NCBI GenBank assembly: GCA_026713485.1
Contig: JAPOOK010000067.1
Coordinates: 1-33,217, forward strand
From: Chloroflexota bacterium
GTDB lineage: Bacteria; Chloroflexota; Dehalococcoidia; UBA6926
Reading direction: 5' to 3'
DNA: 33,217 nt
Shown: positions 8,635-16,233 of the stretch, piece by piece
Layout: each line of letters starts with the position of its first letter
How positions within the stretch are numbered: the stretch's first letter is position 1
Made by a program: the position numbers and the translations under genes
Notes under the pieces: model-generated
Told to the model about the DNA's origin: nothing
Databases searched by the model: none
The model's input: the letters and a program-made list of their open reading frames with translations, nothing else

Positions 8635-10080
8635 TTACGGAACATGTTGATACCAGCAATCGTCACGCCGGTCTCGGAAGAGGACCAGTTCGCGGCCGTC
8701 CTGTCGGCTCACGCGGTAGTAGGTCCTGGTGAGGGGCTGCGGCAGCCACCAGAGGTCGAAGCTCCAGCGGTCTTCGATGCGGTCGATCCTCTGCCACCGC
8801 TCGCCAAGCCGCACGGCGACCGGCTGTCGGTTCGGGCCCTCTCGCACGACCAGTGCGGTGGGCACTGAGAGGGCCGTCGCATCATCACCGGTGGAGGAAT
8901 CGATGGGGACGCGGAGGGCGCGCATCTCAGGCGCTGGGTGCCACGGCGCGACATCCAGGATCTGGTAGAGGGCGTTGCTCCCCCTGAGGTGAGCACGGAG
9001 TCCCCTGTACATTTCCAACAGCCGCTCATTTCGGTCGCGGCGGTTCTCACGCAGCAGGCCCATCTGCATGCCCTCGTCGCCGCTCAGATCAGTCAGCGTC
9101 ACGCTGATCTCCTCGACAGGCGCAAGAGGGTGATCCTGCTCCATCTGCGGCGTGATAATCTCCGACACGCGCCCCGATGTGCCGGCGGGCTGCTTGAATC
9201 TCAGGATTCTCTCCCATGCGGGGACGTTGAGCAGAAGGCAATGGAGCATGACGGCCCCGGCGTAGCGGCCGCGCATTCGCGGCGTGGCATAGGCACGCTT
9301 GAGGAGGGTGTCCAACGTGACGATGACGAGTTGCAGAGAGCTTGAGGCGAATGGTAGCGACATGCGCTCCGAGACGGATTCCTGATACGCGAGTGGGATG
9401 AGAGGACTGTCGTCGATGCCGTGCGAGAACCGCCACACCGCGCCGCCCTCAGCGCCGAACTGATCGACAAGGGCGGCCTCGGACATCGCCGCCACATCGC
9501 CCAACGTGCGAAGGCCGAAACGACGGAGGCCTATGCGGGTTTCGTCCTTTGTCGGCAGCAACTCGACGGATCGCGGGGCTAGGAACTCCGCCGCATCTAG
9601 TGGGACAGCGGTGACGCCGAGAGGGGGGGTACCAGCGGCCGCAGCAAATGCGGGGAACTTACCCTCGCCGATGCCGATTCGCGCCTGCAGGTAACCCGGG
9701 ATCGCCTCATGCAGCGCGGCGACCAGCGCGTCCTCGCCGCCGTACATCTCGTCCAGCCCGGCCACGCGCACGTAGGCCGTTCCGAGACCTGCGTCCTCAA
9801 CCTGGTCGCTGACCTCTTGCAGCGCAGTGAGTGTCTGCCGGAACACACTGCGATACGTTGCCTCGTCCGCCTCAAGGATCAGCGTATCCGCCTGCTGCGA
9901 GAGGGCCTGTTCCGGCGTCATGCCGATACTGATGCGGGGGGCGGCGGGCGAGTGGTCGACGACAATGGGTTTCTTCTGTCCGCGCGCGACAATGACGGCG
10001 GGTTTGCCGGACAGGTCCGGCCGCCGCCGCATCTCGATCTTTGCCCTCAGATGCGTGATGAGCACGCAGGCGATACGCAT
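8635..10080 (-). CDS. imuB: ImuB, inactive Y-family polymerase-like mutasome subunit
   Basis: A 481-residue protein. The ATG at 10080 (MRIACVL) is preferred over the GTG four codons upstream because a GGGGGG Shine-Dalgarno lies five bases before it. The Y-family fold is recognisable from RIACVLITHLRAKIE through ARIGIGEGKFPA, but the first catalytic aspartate motif is replaced by CVLITH. The usual SxDE stretch reads as the ImuB-type VRVAGLDEMYGGEDAL. It is therefore a non-catalytic ImuB, the hub linking DnaE2 to the beta clamp. The last 80 or so residues (VAVRLGERWQRIDRIEDRW to YYRVSRQDG) match the small C-terminal domain often found in ImuB proteins (DUF6504-like). It is the first gene of the SOS operon. 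Confidence 0.9.
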   Translation of the reverse strand: MRIACVLITHLRAKIEMRRRPDLSGKPAVIVARGQKKPIVVDHSPAAPRISIGMTPEQALSQQADTLILEADEATYRSVFRQTLTALQEVSDQVEDAGLGTAYVRVAGLDEMYGGEDALVAALHEAIPGYLQARIGIGEGKFPAFAAAAGTPPLGVTAVPLDAAEFLAPRSVELLPTKDETRIGLRRFGLRTLGDVAAMSEAALVDQFGAEGGAVWRFSHGIDDSPLIPLAYQESVSERMSLPFASSSLQLVIVTLDTLLKRAYATPRMRGRYAGAVMLHCLLLNVPAWERILRFKQPAGTSGRVSEIITPQMEQDHPLAPVEEISVTLTDLSGDEGMQMGLLRENRRDRNERLLEMYRGLRAHLRGSNALYQILDVAPWHPAPEMRALRVPIDSSTGDDATALSVPTALVVREGPNRQPVAVRLGERWQRIDRIEDRWSFDLWWLPQPLTRTYYRVSRQDGRELVLFRDRRDDCWYQHVP

Positions 10081-10111
10081 CGTTCCCCCCACCGTTTACC
10101 TAGTAAGGGGC

Positions 10112-10141
10112 AGAATAAAAGAACGTTCGTTCTTGTGTCAA
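10112..10141 (-). promoter_or_regulatory. SOS (LexA-type) box inside the imuB promoter
   Basis: On the minus strand a consensus -35 TTGACA (10141-10136) is followed after 18 bases by TATTCT (10117-10112) as -10. The spacer contains the perfect dyad AAGAAC-N4-GTTCTT (10119-10134), which holds the GAAC-N4-GTTC core known for LexA of Gram-positive bacteria and Chloroflexota. A repressor bound here would block RNA polymerase directly. The expected transcript starts some 20-30 bases before the imuB ATG. Confidence 0.85.
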
Positions 10142-10674
10142 GGATGCTGATCCGCAGCTCGATTAGCCATGCGCCGTCCGCCGCCTCGCTATACCATCAA
10201 GGACCGCTTGCCCCCATTAACCGCTGGTTTCAACCCATCCGACATTAGACAGGTTCGCTATGCGGTCCCGGCGCGTGTATTCCCACCGCATTCTGCCTGC
10301 GTGAAACCTGTTGGCTGTTCGCAACAGAGCCATTGCGCGTCTGTCTTTACCTCTAATTACGTTTCAATTCGGATTCATACCGTAGGCCAAGGTTCCCCGC
10401 GGTATCGGTGAGCCAGCCAGCCGGTAGGGTCGTGCCGGTCGGCGGTTCCCCGGACGTGAGAAACCCGGCCATCAGGTTGTCAATCTCTAAGGATGACCTC
10501 TCTCGATCCGGCTTCCAGGGACGGTGTGCATGATTAGGCATGACGCGAGACGACGGGAGAAGGCGACGGGAGTTGAGATCAGATTGTTTGCTAACAACTG
10601 TCAAACAATTGTTGAAGTTTTGTGAGTGATTCCGACGGTTTGGGTCGAATTGGTGACATCGGTCCTTGTCCTGC
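10142..10674. other. Non-coding gap between the SOS operon and the HTH gene array
   Basis: About 530 bases between divergent transcription units. It is less GC-rich than its surroundings in the right part. It holds an imperfect dyad near 10600-10620 (TCAAACAATTGTTGA), a possible operator. No convincing gene, RNA or terminator was seen. A 143-codon minus-strand frame that crosses it has no protein-like composition. Confidence 0.4.
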
Positions 10675-10696
10675 AAAGCCTCGTGCGCTAGGCTTT
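10675..10696. promoter_or_regulatory. 7-bp perfect inverted repeat upstream of the HTH array
   Basis: AAAGCCT (10675-10681) and AGGCTTT (10690-10696) form a perfect dyad with an 8-base centre, 75 bases before the first small gene. Fifteen bases further on, TTGTTCT occurs twice (10711-10717 and 10721-10727), one helical turn apart. Such a pair of elements before an array of small DNA-binding proteins suggests an operator and promoter region. Confidence 0.4.
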
Positions 10697-10770
10697 CTGA
10701 ATCAGTACGTTTGTTCTGTTTTGTTCTAGAGACTAGCGCCCCAGGAACGGAGCCGGAAGGAAGCCACTGT

Positions 10771-10935
10771 ATGCCAAGAAACAAGCGCTACGGCGAGTAC
10801 GAACTCACACCGGAACAGCAGCAGATCGTCGACGACGGACTACGCATACTCGCTCGGATGATTGCCAGACGGGTCATGCAAGAGCAGGCGCACGATGCCG
10901 CTCACGCCGCAAGTGGGGAGGAAGGGCGCCAGTGA
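10771..10935 (+). CDS. Small hypothetical protein, first gene of the HTH array
   Basis: A 54-residue protein beginning MPRNKRYGEYELTPEQQQ, with a GGAAGGAAG Shine-Dalgarno 8 bases before the ATG. An upstream in-frame start would add 35 residues of unlikely sequence. The middle (IVDDGLRILARMIARRVMQEQ) is a predicted amphipathic helix, and the C-terminus is rich in Ala and His. No known domain is recognised. Its last bases overlap the GTG of the next gene (GTGA), indicating translational coupling and a shared role with the helix-turn-helix proteins that follow. Confidence 0.6.
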   Translation: MPRNKRYGEYELTPEQQQIVDDGLRILARMIARRVMQEQAHDAAHAASGEEGRQ

Positions 10936-11177
10936 CAGCCAAGGCGAGGCGTCCACGCGTCAGGATACGAACCCGACGGGTCTATGAGTTGCTGGAACAG
11001 CTCAATCTGTCCCAGAACCAACTGGCCGAACTCGTAGGCGTTTCCTCTGGCTACATGTCGATGCTTCTCACCGGAAGACGGTCGCCATCGGGTGCCGCGA
11101 GGAGGCGTCTTCAAGAGGCATTGAGTGTCACCGAATTCGGCGAGATCTTTGAGTTGGAGGGCGCGAATGACGCATAG
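10932..11177 (+). CDS. Small XRE-like helix-turn-helix protein
   Basis: An 81-residue protein starting at a GTG that overlaps the previous stop by 4 bases. After a basic N-terminus (KARRPRVRIRTRR), residues of roughly 18-68 make a Cro/C1-type helix-turn-helix: LNLSQNQLAELVGVSSGYMSMLLTG, followed by RRSPSGAARRRLQEAL. There is no further domain, so it is a bare DNA-binding module. It is the second of five overlapping genes. Its likely role is repressor or antirepressor of the element; the target is not visible. Confidence 0.8.
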   Translation: MTAKARRPRVRIRTRRVYELLEQLNLSQNQLAELVGVSSGYMSMLLTGRRSPSGAARRRLQEALSVTEFGEIFELEGANDA

Positions 11178-11463
11178 AACGTATCTGCCCAAGAGGTTGA
11201 TGCTGTTCGGGGCGGACCTGCCGGACGACTTTCCCGACCGGATCGAACTCCTGCGCCAGAAGACCGGCCTCTCGCGAGAGGCGTTCGCGCACTGCCTCAA
11301 CGTCGACCCCAGGCAGTTGCGCAAGTGGATGAAAGGGTCCAGACCGGGCCCGGACGGTCTCTTTGCCCTCTTCACGATGGCCGAGCGCCTGCCCGACGGT
11401 TTGTCGCTTCTCTTGCACGGGAATCTGAAGAGCAAGTCGGTTCAGGGGAGGTTTCGACCATGA
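11167..11463 (+). CDS. Small helix-turn-helix protein (array member 2)
   Basis: A 98-residue protein. The ATG at 11167 overlaps the previous gene by 11 bases. The body follows the pattern F..RIELLRQKTGLSREAFAHCL, then VDPRQLRKWMKG, then GLFALFTMAERLPDGLSLLL. The recognition-helix segment has a conserved W followed by K/R and G. The next two genes repeat the same layout at the same spacing, so the three appear to be tandem paralogs. The fold is most like XRE/Cro helix-turn-helix, but the sequence is divergent. Function unknown; DNA binding is inferred. Confidence 0.72.
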   Translation: MTHRTYLPKRLMLFGADLPDDFPDRIELLRQKTGLSREAFAHCLNVDPRQLRKWMKGSRPGPDGLFALFTMAERLPDGLSLLLHGNLKSKSVQGRFRP

Positions 11464-11747
11464 GAGATGAGCCGTCGACGGCTCAGGATCAGCCCGCCTT
11501 TCCCGCACGCTTGCGGGCGTTCAGGAAGTTGACCGGGATGACCAATGCAGAGATCGCCAAGGCCATAGAAGCGCCGGTGGGCGTTGTCAACGGCTGGCAG
11601 CGGGGAGCCTTGCCGAGGGGTCTCGCCCTGCTTCGATTCATGGCGCTTGCGGCCAAGATTCCCGATGGCATGGACACCATGTTCCCGCTGCTGGCCGCCG
11701 ATATCCGCAAGTTGGACGCAAACCGGCGCGATCGGTATGGCTCGTAA
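11460..11747 (+). CDS. Small helix-turn-helix protein (array member 3)
   Basis: A 95-residue protein starting at an ATG that overlaps the previous stop (ATGA). The internal layout matches its neighbours: PAFPARLRAFRKLTGMTNAE, then IAKAIEAPVGVVNGWQRGALPRG, then LLRFMALAAKIPDGMDTMF. The W-x-R-G turn after the putative recognition helix and the IPDG near the C-terminus are shared positions. It looks like a duplicated and diverged copy of the adjacent genes. The unusual feature is that each copy stays a separate short protein rather than a fused repeat. Confidence 0.72.
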   Translation: MRDEPSTAQDQPAFPARLRAFRKLTGMTNAEIAKAIEAPVGVVNGWQRGALPRGLALLRFMALAAKIPDGMDTMFPLLAADIRKLDANRRDRYGS

Positions 11748-12012
11748 GAACCCAGTCCTTCTCACCTCCCGCCCAGCCTTCCCGTCTGACTTCCCTACCC
11801 GTCTTGAACGGTTCAAAGAGGCTTCGGGTCTCACTTGGCGTGTTCTCGCGCGGGCGGTCTACGTGAGCCCTCGCCGAGTCCACTATTGGCGGCACGGCAC
11901 CCTGCCCGACGCGGTCCATTTCTATCAATTACTCACACTGGCGGAACAACTCGGCCTGCGAGATGTGCTGGTGGGGGACGACGATCCCGAAGAACGGGAT
12001 GATTCGGAGTAG
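11737..12012 (+). CDS. Small helix-turn-helix protein (array member 4)
   Basis: A 91-residue protein whose ATG overlaps the previous gene by 11 bases. It repeats the family pattern: PAFPSDFPTRLERFKEASGL, then LARAVYVSPRRVHYWRHGTLPD, then FYQLLTLAEQLGLRDVL. The C-terminus is strongly acidic (DDDPEERDDSE). It is the last gene of the array. Its stop is one base from the stop of the convergent replication-relaxation gene, with no terminator between them, so transcripts from the two sides should overlap. Confidence 0.72.
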   Translation: MARKNPVLLTSRPAFPSDFPTRLERFKEASGLTWRVLARAVYVSPRRVHYWRHGTLPDAVHFYQLLTLAEQLGLRDVLVGDDDPEERDDSE

Positions 12013-12013
12013 G

Positions 12014-13648
12014 TTACCCTCTGTGATCCTTAGGCTCGTTTCGCCTTACGGGTGACGCTATCGCCGGATGCGGCCCCGGGTTCCCGTCCCTCACCACCAG
12101 CGGCAAAGACACGCCGGTTCTCGTCATCTCCTGCCCGGCAATTCGGGCGAAGCGGGAAATGGCGATCTCGTCTTCAAGAACGACCAGGACCTTGGGCGTG
12201 ACTCCGTGGTCGTCGAGCGGGCGCTTCGTGGAATAGTAGCGGAGGTACGGGGCGATGCGCTCGCGCATCGTGGAGGGACGCACGGCACGCCGTTCCCATT
12301 CGAGGAAGAATGCCTGTGTTTCGTCGTGGCACCGGAGCATAAAGAAGGCGTCGGGATGAACCGACCGCTGCCCTCCCTCGTACATGAAATACCGGGAAGC
12401 GCGATGTGGCGGATCAAGCTGAACAATCACCCAGCCCTGCTCACGGGCCGAAATCGCCATTGAGGCAAGATACGAGTGAACCGCGTCGGTGTGACCAACG
12501 TGTCGAAGCAACTGCCGGATTCGTCTTCCCGGCACCCTGTACCAAGTATGGCTCAGATCCTCTCCGGTCTCACTTATGCTCCAGCGTCGTTTCGTCGTAC
12601 CGACAGATGCTCGGTCTCTTCGGGACAGCAGCCCCAAACCACGATCGGTGAGCGCAAGACGAATCCCATTCACGTAAAACCGATTCACCAGCCCCCTTTC
12701 ACCCAGCCTACCGAGTATCTCGGACAACCACGTTGGATTCAGGTCTAGGAGGATGCGCAGATTCTCGATGCTGATGCATGGCCAATCGGCGATCATGTCC
12801 AGCACACTCTTATCCGATGGATGGAGATCGACGGGGAGCAGGTGGGCCGGGATGTTGTGCTTATCACCTCCCAATGTCAACTCTTCAGGCATCGTCACGC
12901 GGTTGAGGGGCGGCTCGGTTAGGACCCTGCCCTCCTTAGGGGTCTTTCTGACCGCAGACGCGACATCGAACCGTGCGTCCGTACCGGGCATGTTCCACAC
13001 GGGTTCGTCCGCGTCCTCGGACATGAACGTCCTCTCGATTGCAACGAACGCGGGAATATGTTGACGGGCCAAAAACCTGACGGCATACCGCGATCTGATC
13101 TCGTCCGGCACAAGCAGCATCAAAGAGCCCGGCATTGGGCCATCATGGAGACGCTCGATCCTCTTGGTGAAGGCCGTTCTGTCTGACATCGGCCCCCACC
13201 GCATGATCCCCATTACCCGACCGTCGAGCAATGTGACGGCGGCATCGAGAGCTCCCGCGCGGTAGATGCGCAGACGCATGGCCGATGACGCCAGATGGAT
13301 GACTTCGGCAATGCCATAGATGCTGGCCAATGCATCAAGGCGCCCAAGCAGTAGCCGGTGCCACTGTGACGACACCGGTCTAGTTCGCAGGAGCTCGTCC
13401 ACATCTACTTCCTGCAGGCGTGCCGTCTCCCGAATCCCATCTGCGGTCAGATAGAACCGTTGGGTGTGACGTTGCCCTTCGGTCGTGTGCGGCAGGGAGG
13501 CCACAAGGCCAGCGAGATCGAGTCGTTCGACGGCCTTGTAGACACCGGACACCGACGATGACACGAACGTCGCCAACTCCGCTCTGCTGAGGAAGGGCAT
13601 CTCGGAGAGAAGCCGCAGTATGTCCGAGACCACCATAGTTGTTCGCAT
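12014..13648 (-). CDS. Replication-relaxation family protein
   Basis: A 544-residue protein. The ATG at 13648 is chosen because AAGGGA lies 9 bases upstream and the longer frame has an implausible N-terminus. Residues 5-75 form a winged helix-turn-helix (LSRAELATFVSSSVSGVYKA, then a TAD.GI wing). A second winged helix lies near residues 290-355 (ISIENLRILLDLNPTWLSEIL). The C-terminal part has HPDAFFML followed by FFLEWERR, which resembles the nuclease-like core of the replication-relaxation family (Replic_Relax) found next to conjugation ATPases on plasmids of Gram-positive bacteria. It is the last gene of the T4SS operon and may process or control the DNA to be transferred. The family assignment is from memory of its layout and is not certain. 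Confidence 0.65.
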   Translation of the reverse strand: MRTTMVVSDILRLLSEMPFLSRAELATFVSSSVSGVYKAVERLDLAGLVASLPHTTEGQRHTQRFYLTADGIRETARLQEVDVDELLRTRPVSSQWHRLLLGRLDALASIYGIAEVIHLASSAMRLRIYRAGALDAAVTLLDGRVMGIMRWGPMSDRTAFTKRIERLHDGPMPGSLMLLVPDEIRSRYAVRFLARQHIPAFVAIERTFMSEDADEPVWNMPGTDARFDVASAVRKTPKEGRVLTEPPLNRVTMPEELTLGGDKHNIPAHLLPVDLHPSDKSVLDMIADWPCISIENLRILLDLNPTWLSEILGRLGERGLVNRFYVNGIRLALTDRGLGLLSRRDRASVGTTKRRWSISETGEDLSHTWYRVPGRRIRQLLRHVGHTDAVHSYLASMAISAREQGWVIVQLDPPHRASRYFMYEGGQRSVHPDAFFMLRCHDETQAFFLEWERRAVRPSTMRERIAPYLRYYSTKRPLDDHGVTPKVLVVLEDEIAISRFARIAGQEMTRTGVSLPLVVRDGNPGPHPAIASPVRRNEPKDHRG

Positions 13649-13755
13649 AACCCATCCCTTCTCTTGTAGTACGGTTTCACTCGATTGCCGATCTGCGCCA
13701 AGCGGCCCGTTCTTGCGGCAGCGCCACCCAGCGTCTTGCAACGTGCTTCCGGCTG

Positions 13756-16233
13756 TTAGGTGATGTCGCTCTGCTCTTCGCTGTCCGCGTCGTCGACCGT
13801 CTTGCGGTACTGTTCAACCAGACGCTCAAGACTCGCGTCACGAGCGCCCAAGATGTCGTGTCCGGTGGTGTAGTCGACGGTTCCGGCACGGATTCTCTGA
13901 GCGAGGGCGCCATTCCCCGTCCCGGGCTTCCGCACTTCCATCGAGAACGTTGGCAGCCGTTCGGTGCCGACCGTCGCCCTGACGTAACACTGATGGACCG
14001 GCAGCGACGTGATGTCATCCTGCGTCACTCGGTCAGTACCGAGTTCTCCCACGAGCTGACGCGCATCCGAGGAGGCCACCTGGAAGACCGCGAGGCATCC
14101 GACGTTTGCCAGCAGGCTGTCCCGCATGGTGGGAGACAGGTCATCGAGTTTGGAGAGGCTCTGCGTGGCGAGCACGAAGCTCGCCCCAAACTTGCCCAGC
14201 TCAGACAGCATGGATTCGTAGTCCACGCCGGGCATCGATTGCATCTCGTCGACCACGACGAGCACGCCCCGGCGTTCGCTGGGGTGGAGCCCTCCCTGCT
14301 CACGAATAACCGCGTCGACAAGATTCAGCAGGGAGGAGCCGACCAAGGCGGACACGTCGCGCCCCGCTGCTCCCTGTGCCGTCGACACGAGGAGGATTCC
14401 GCCGTCGCGAATCGTGCGCCGGATATCGATCGTGGACCGCCGCTGCCCCAGAATCGCACGCGCCTTCTTGGATGTGGCGTAGTAGGACAGGCGCGTCTGA
14501 ACCGGAGCCAGCGCCTCGGACCGGTACTGCTTGTGCCAACTCGTGAAGTCGCGGGCCCACCATTCCAGTAGGTGGATATCGTCCACTCTCTTGAGCATCT
14601 TGGATCTGAAGGACCCGTTCTTCGGTGCGAGGAGCGCAAGACCGTCAAGGATTGTGTACTGCTTGTCCTCCGGCATCCTCTCGTTGGCCTCGTGGAGAGT
14701 CTTGACCACCTGCTCCAGGATCGACTGCATTCTGGGGCCCCACTGGTCCCAGAGTCCCTTCGCAATGCGTACGACCGAATCGGCCGTTCGGTCGCGGTCG
14801 GTGAAGATGCGGGAATCCAGAAGGTTGATTCCCGGGGCTCCGTTCGGATCGGCAAGATCGACGAGTCTGACCTGGTCCGCCAACGACTCCGGGACGTGTT
14901 CCAGCAGGGACGCAATAAGGTCGACATGGGGGTCGATGACCACGATCGCGTCGTCGTCCCTCCCGATCGCCTTCTCTCGCAGTTTGTGCGCCACGATGTG
15001 CTGCATGAGGGTCGACTTGCCCATACGCGTGCGTGCCACGTACAGGTGATGCCGGCGGAGCAGATCACCCGGAAACCGTATCTCGCCGCCGGAGTCCCCA
15101 CTGAAACTGCCGACGTGAGCGCCAAAGTCAAGCGCCCTGGCGGATGGCGTCAGCACCTTCGAGCCTGAGCGGTCGACCTGGGGCGCTTCATCCTTCGAGC
15201 CGAGGGGATGCCATAGGCTGGCCACCTCACGGACGCCGAGCACGTTGCGCTTGGCAAACATGCCTCCTCCGACTTTGAGGCCGAATTCCTCGGGCGCGAG
15301 CTTCAGCTTGCCGACATCGAACTTCGCCCCGACGGGGTTGTTGTAGTGGCCATACGCTGTGGCCGCCTGCGTGAGCAGCTCACTCGCTCGTCGCCGTCCA
15401 CCCTTTTTGGGGACGACAGCTATGAGTTGCACCTCCGCCTGGAACGCCGTCCGCGACACCTTCTCCAGGACAATCTGCGTGTTGGGTATGCGCGGCTTCT
15501 CTCGCTTGAGACGCGTCCACACGATTGCCGCTGTCAGCGCCCCGAGCACTGCCCCGCCGGCGAGGGCAATCGCCTTGAAGACATCGCCGTCCTGCCAGTA
15601 CTGCCATGTTCGCAGGCCAACGAATGCGCCGCCCGCCAGCAGCATGAGCCGGATGACCTCCCCGTGGTTGACCTGCCCTTCCTGCGGCGTGGGGCGGGGG
15701 ACGAAGCGTGGTTTCTCCGCCTCCACCTGATAGGCCTCCGACCAATCGGGACCCATCGACTTGAGAACGAGGCGAGCGACGACTCGCTCCTTTGGCCGCA
15801 CCGCCGACAGTGCTCCGATGAGGGCGAGCATGGGGTCGGAGCCCTCGTCGAGTAGATCGTCGTCCCTGAAGACCCGGAGAGGCACGTATTCCGGTCCTCT
15901 CACCGTGAGGGACGTCGTCCACGCCTCTTCGCCCTCATCGAGCGTCAACGGGTCATCCGCGTCATTGACGGCGCTCACCCGCGCTTGCGGATAGTGGACG
16001 CCCACCTGCCCGCGCACGGTCTGCGAATCGATGCAACGGACAAGGAGTCGCACCCCATCCCCGTTGCCCGCAATCTCCAGCGAGAAGGGCTCCGGGACGG
16101 CAATGGCTTGCAGCATGTTTTCGACACCGAGCATGGTGCGTTCCCCCGTGCGGGGCGGGGTTATGGACAATAGGACGGGATCGTTTGCCTTGTCCGATCC
16201 AAAGAGTCTCTTGAGTGGTGTTAGCGGATTCAT
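13756..16233 (-). CDS. VirD4/HerA-like conjugation coupling ATPase
   Basis: An 825-residue protein. The ATG at 16233 has a GGGAGG Shine-Dalgarno and overlaps the VirB4 stop by 4 bases. The order is a soluble N-terminal region, two membrane segments at about 193-236, then an ATPase domain. The Walker A near residue 404 reads ARTRMGKST, with Ala in place of the usual first Gly. Walker B near 662 is GVLVVVDEMQS, and a sensor-like VLATQSLSKLD follows. This is the TraD/VirD4-HerA class that delivers DNA-protein substrates to the T4SS channel. The neighbours VirB4 and Replic_Relax fit. A DNA-pumping role in conjugation is inferred from family and context. Confidence 0.85.
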   Translation of the reverse strand: MNPLTPLKRLFGSDKANDPVLLSITPPRTGERTMLGVENMLQAIAVPEPFSLEIAGNGDGVRLLVRCIDSQTVRGQVGVHYPQARVSAVNDADDPLTLDEGEEAWTTSLTVRGPEYVPLRVFRDDDLLDEGSDPMLALIGALSAVRPKERVVARLVLKSMGPDWSEAYQVEAEKPRFVPRPTPQEGQVNHGEVIRLMLLAGGAFVGLRTWQYWQDGDVFKAIALAGGAVLGALTAAIVWTRLKREKPRIPNTQIVLEKVSRTAFQAEVQLIAVVPKKGGRRRASELLTQAATAYGHYNNPVGAKFDVGKLKLAPEEFGLKVGGGMFAKRNVLGVREVASLWHPLGSKDEAPQVDRSGSKVLTPSARALDFGAHVGSFSGDSGGEIRFPGDLLRRHHLYVARTRMGKSTLMQHIVAHKLREKAIGRDDDAIVVIDPHVDLIASLLEHVPESLADQVRLVDLADPNGAPGINLLDSRIFTDRDRTADSVVRIAKGLWDQWGPRMQSILEQVVKTLHEANERMPEDKQYTILDGLALLAPKNGSFRSKMLKRVDDIHLLEWWARDFTSWHKQYRSEALAPVQTRLSYYATSKKARAILGQRRSTIDIRRTIRDGGILLVSTAQGAAGRDVSALVGSSLLNLVDAVIREQGGLHPSERRGVLVVVDEMQSMPGVDYESMLSELGKFGASFVLATQSLSKLDDLSPTMRDSLLANVGCLAVFQVASSDARQLVGELGTDRVTQDDITSLPVHQCYVRATVGTERLPTFSMEVRKPGTGNGALAQRIRAGTVDYTTGHDILGARDASLERLVEQYRKTVDDADSEEQSDIT

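Noticed and set aside
10353-10784. 143-codon minus-strand open frame in the gap before the HTH array
   Set aside because: No domain, no ribosome-binding site and unlikely composition; it crosses the probable promoter of the array.
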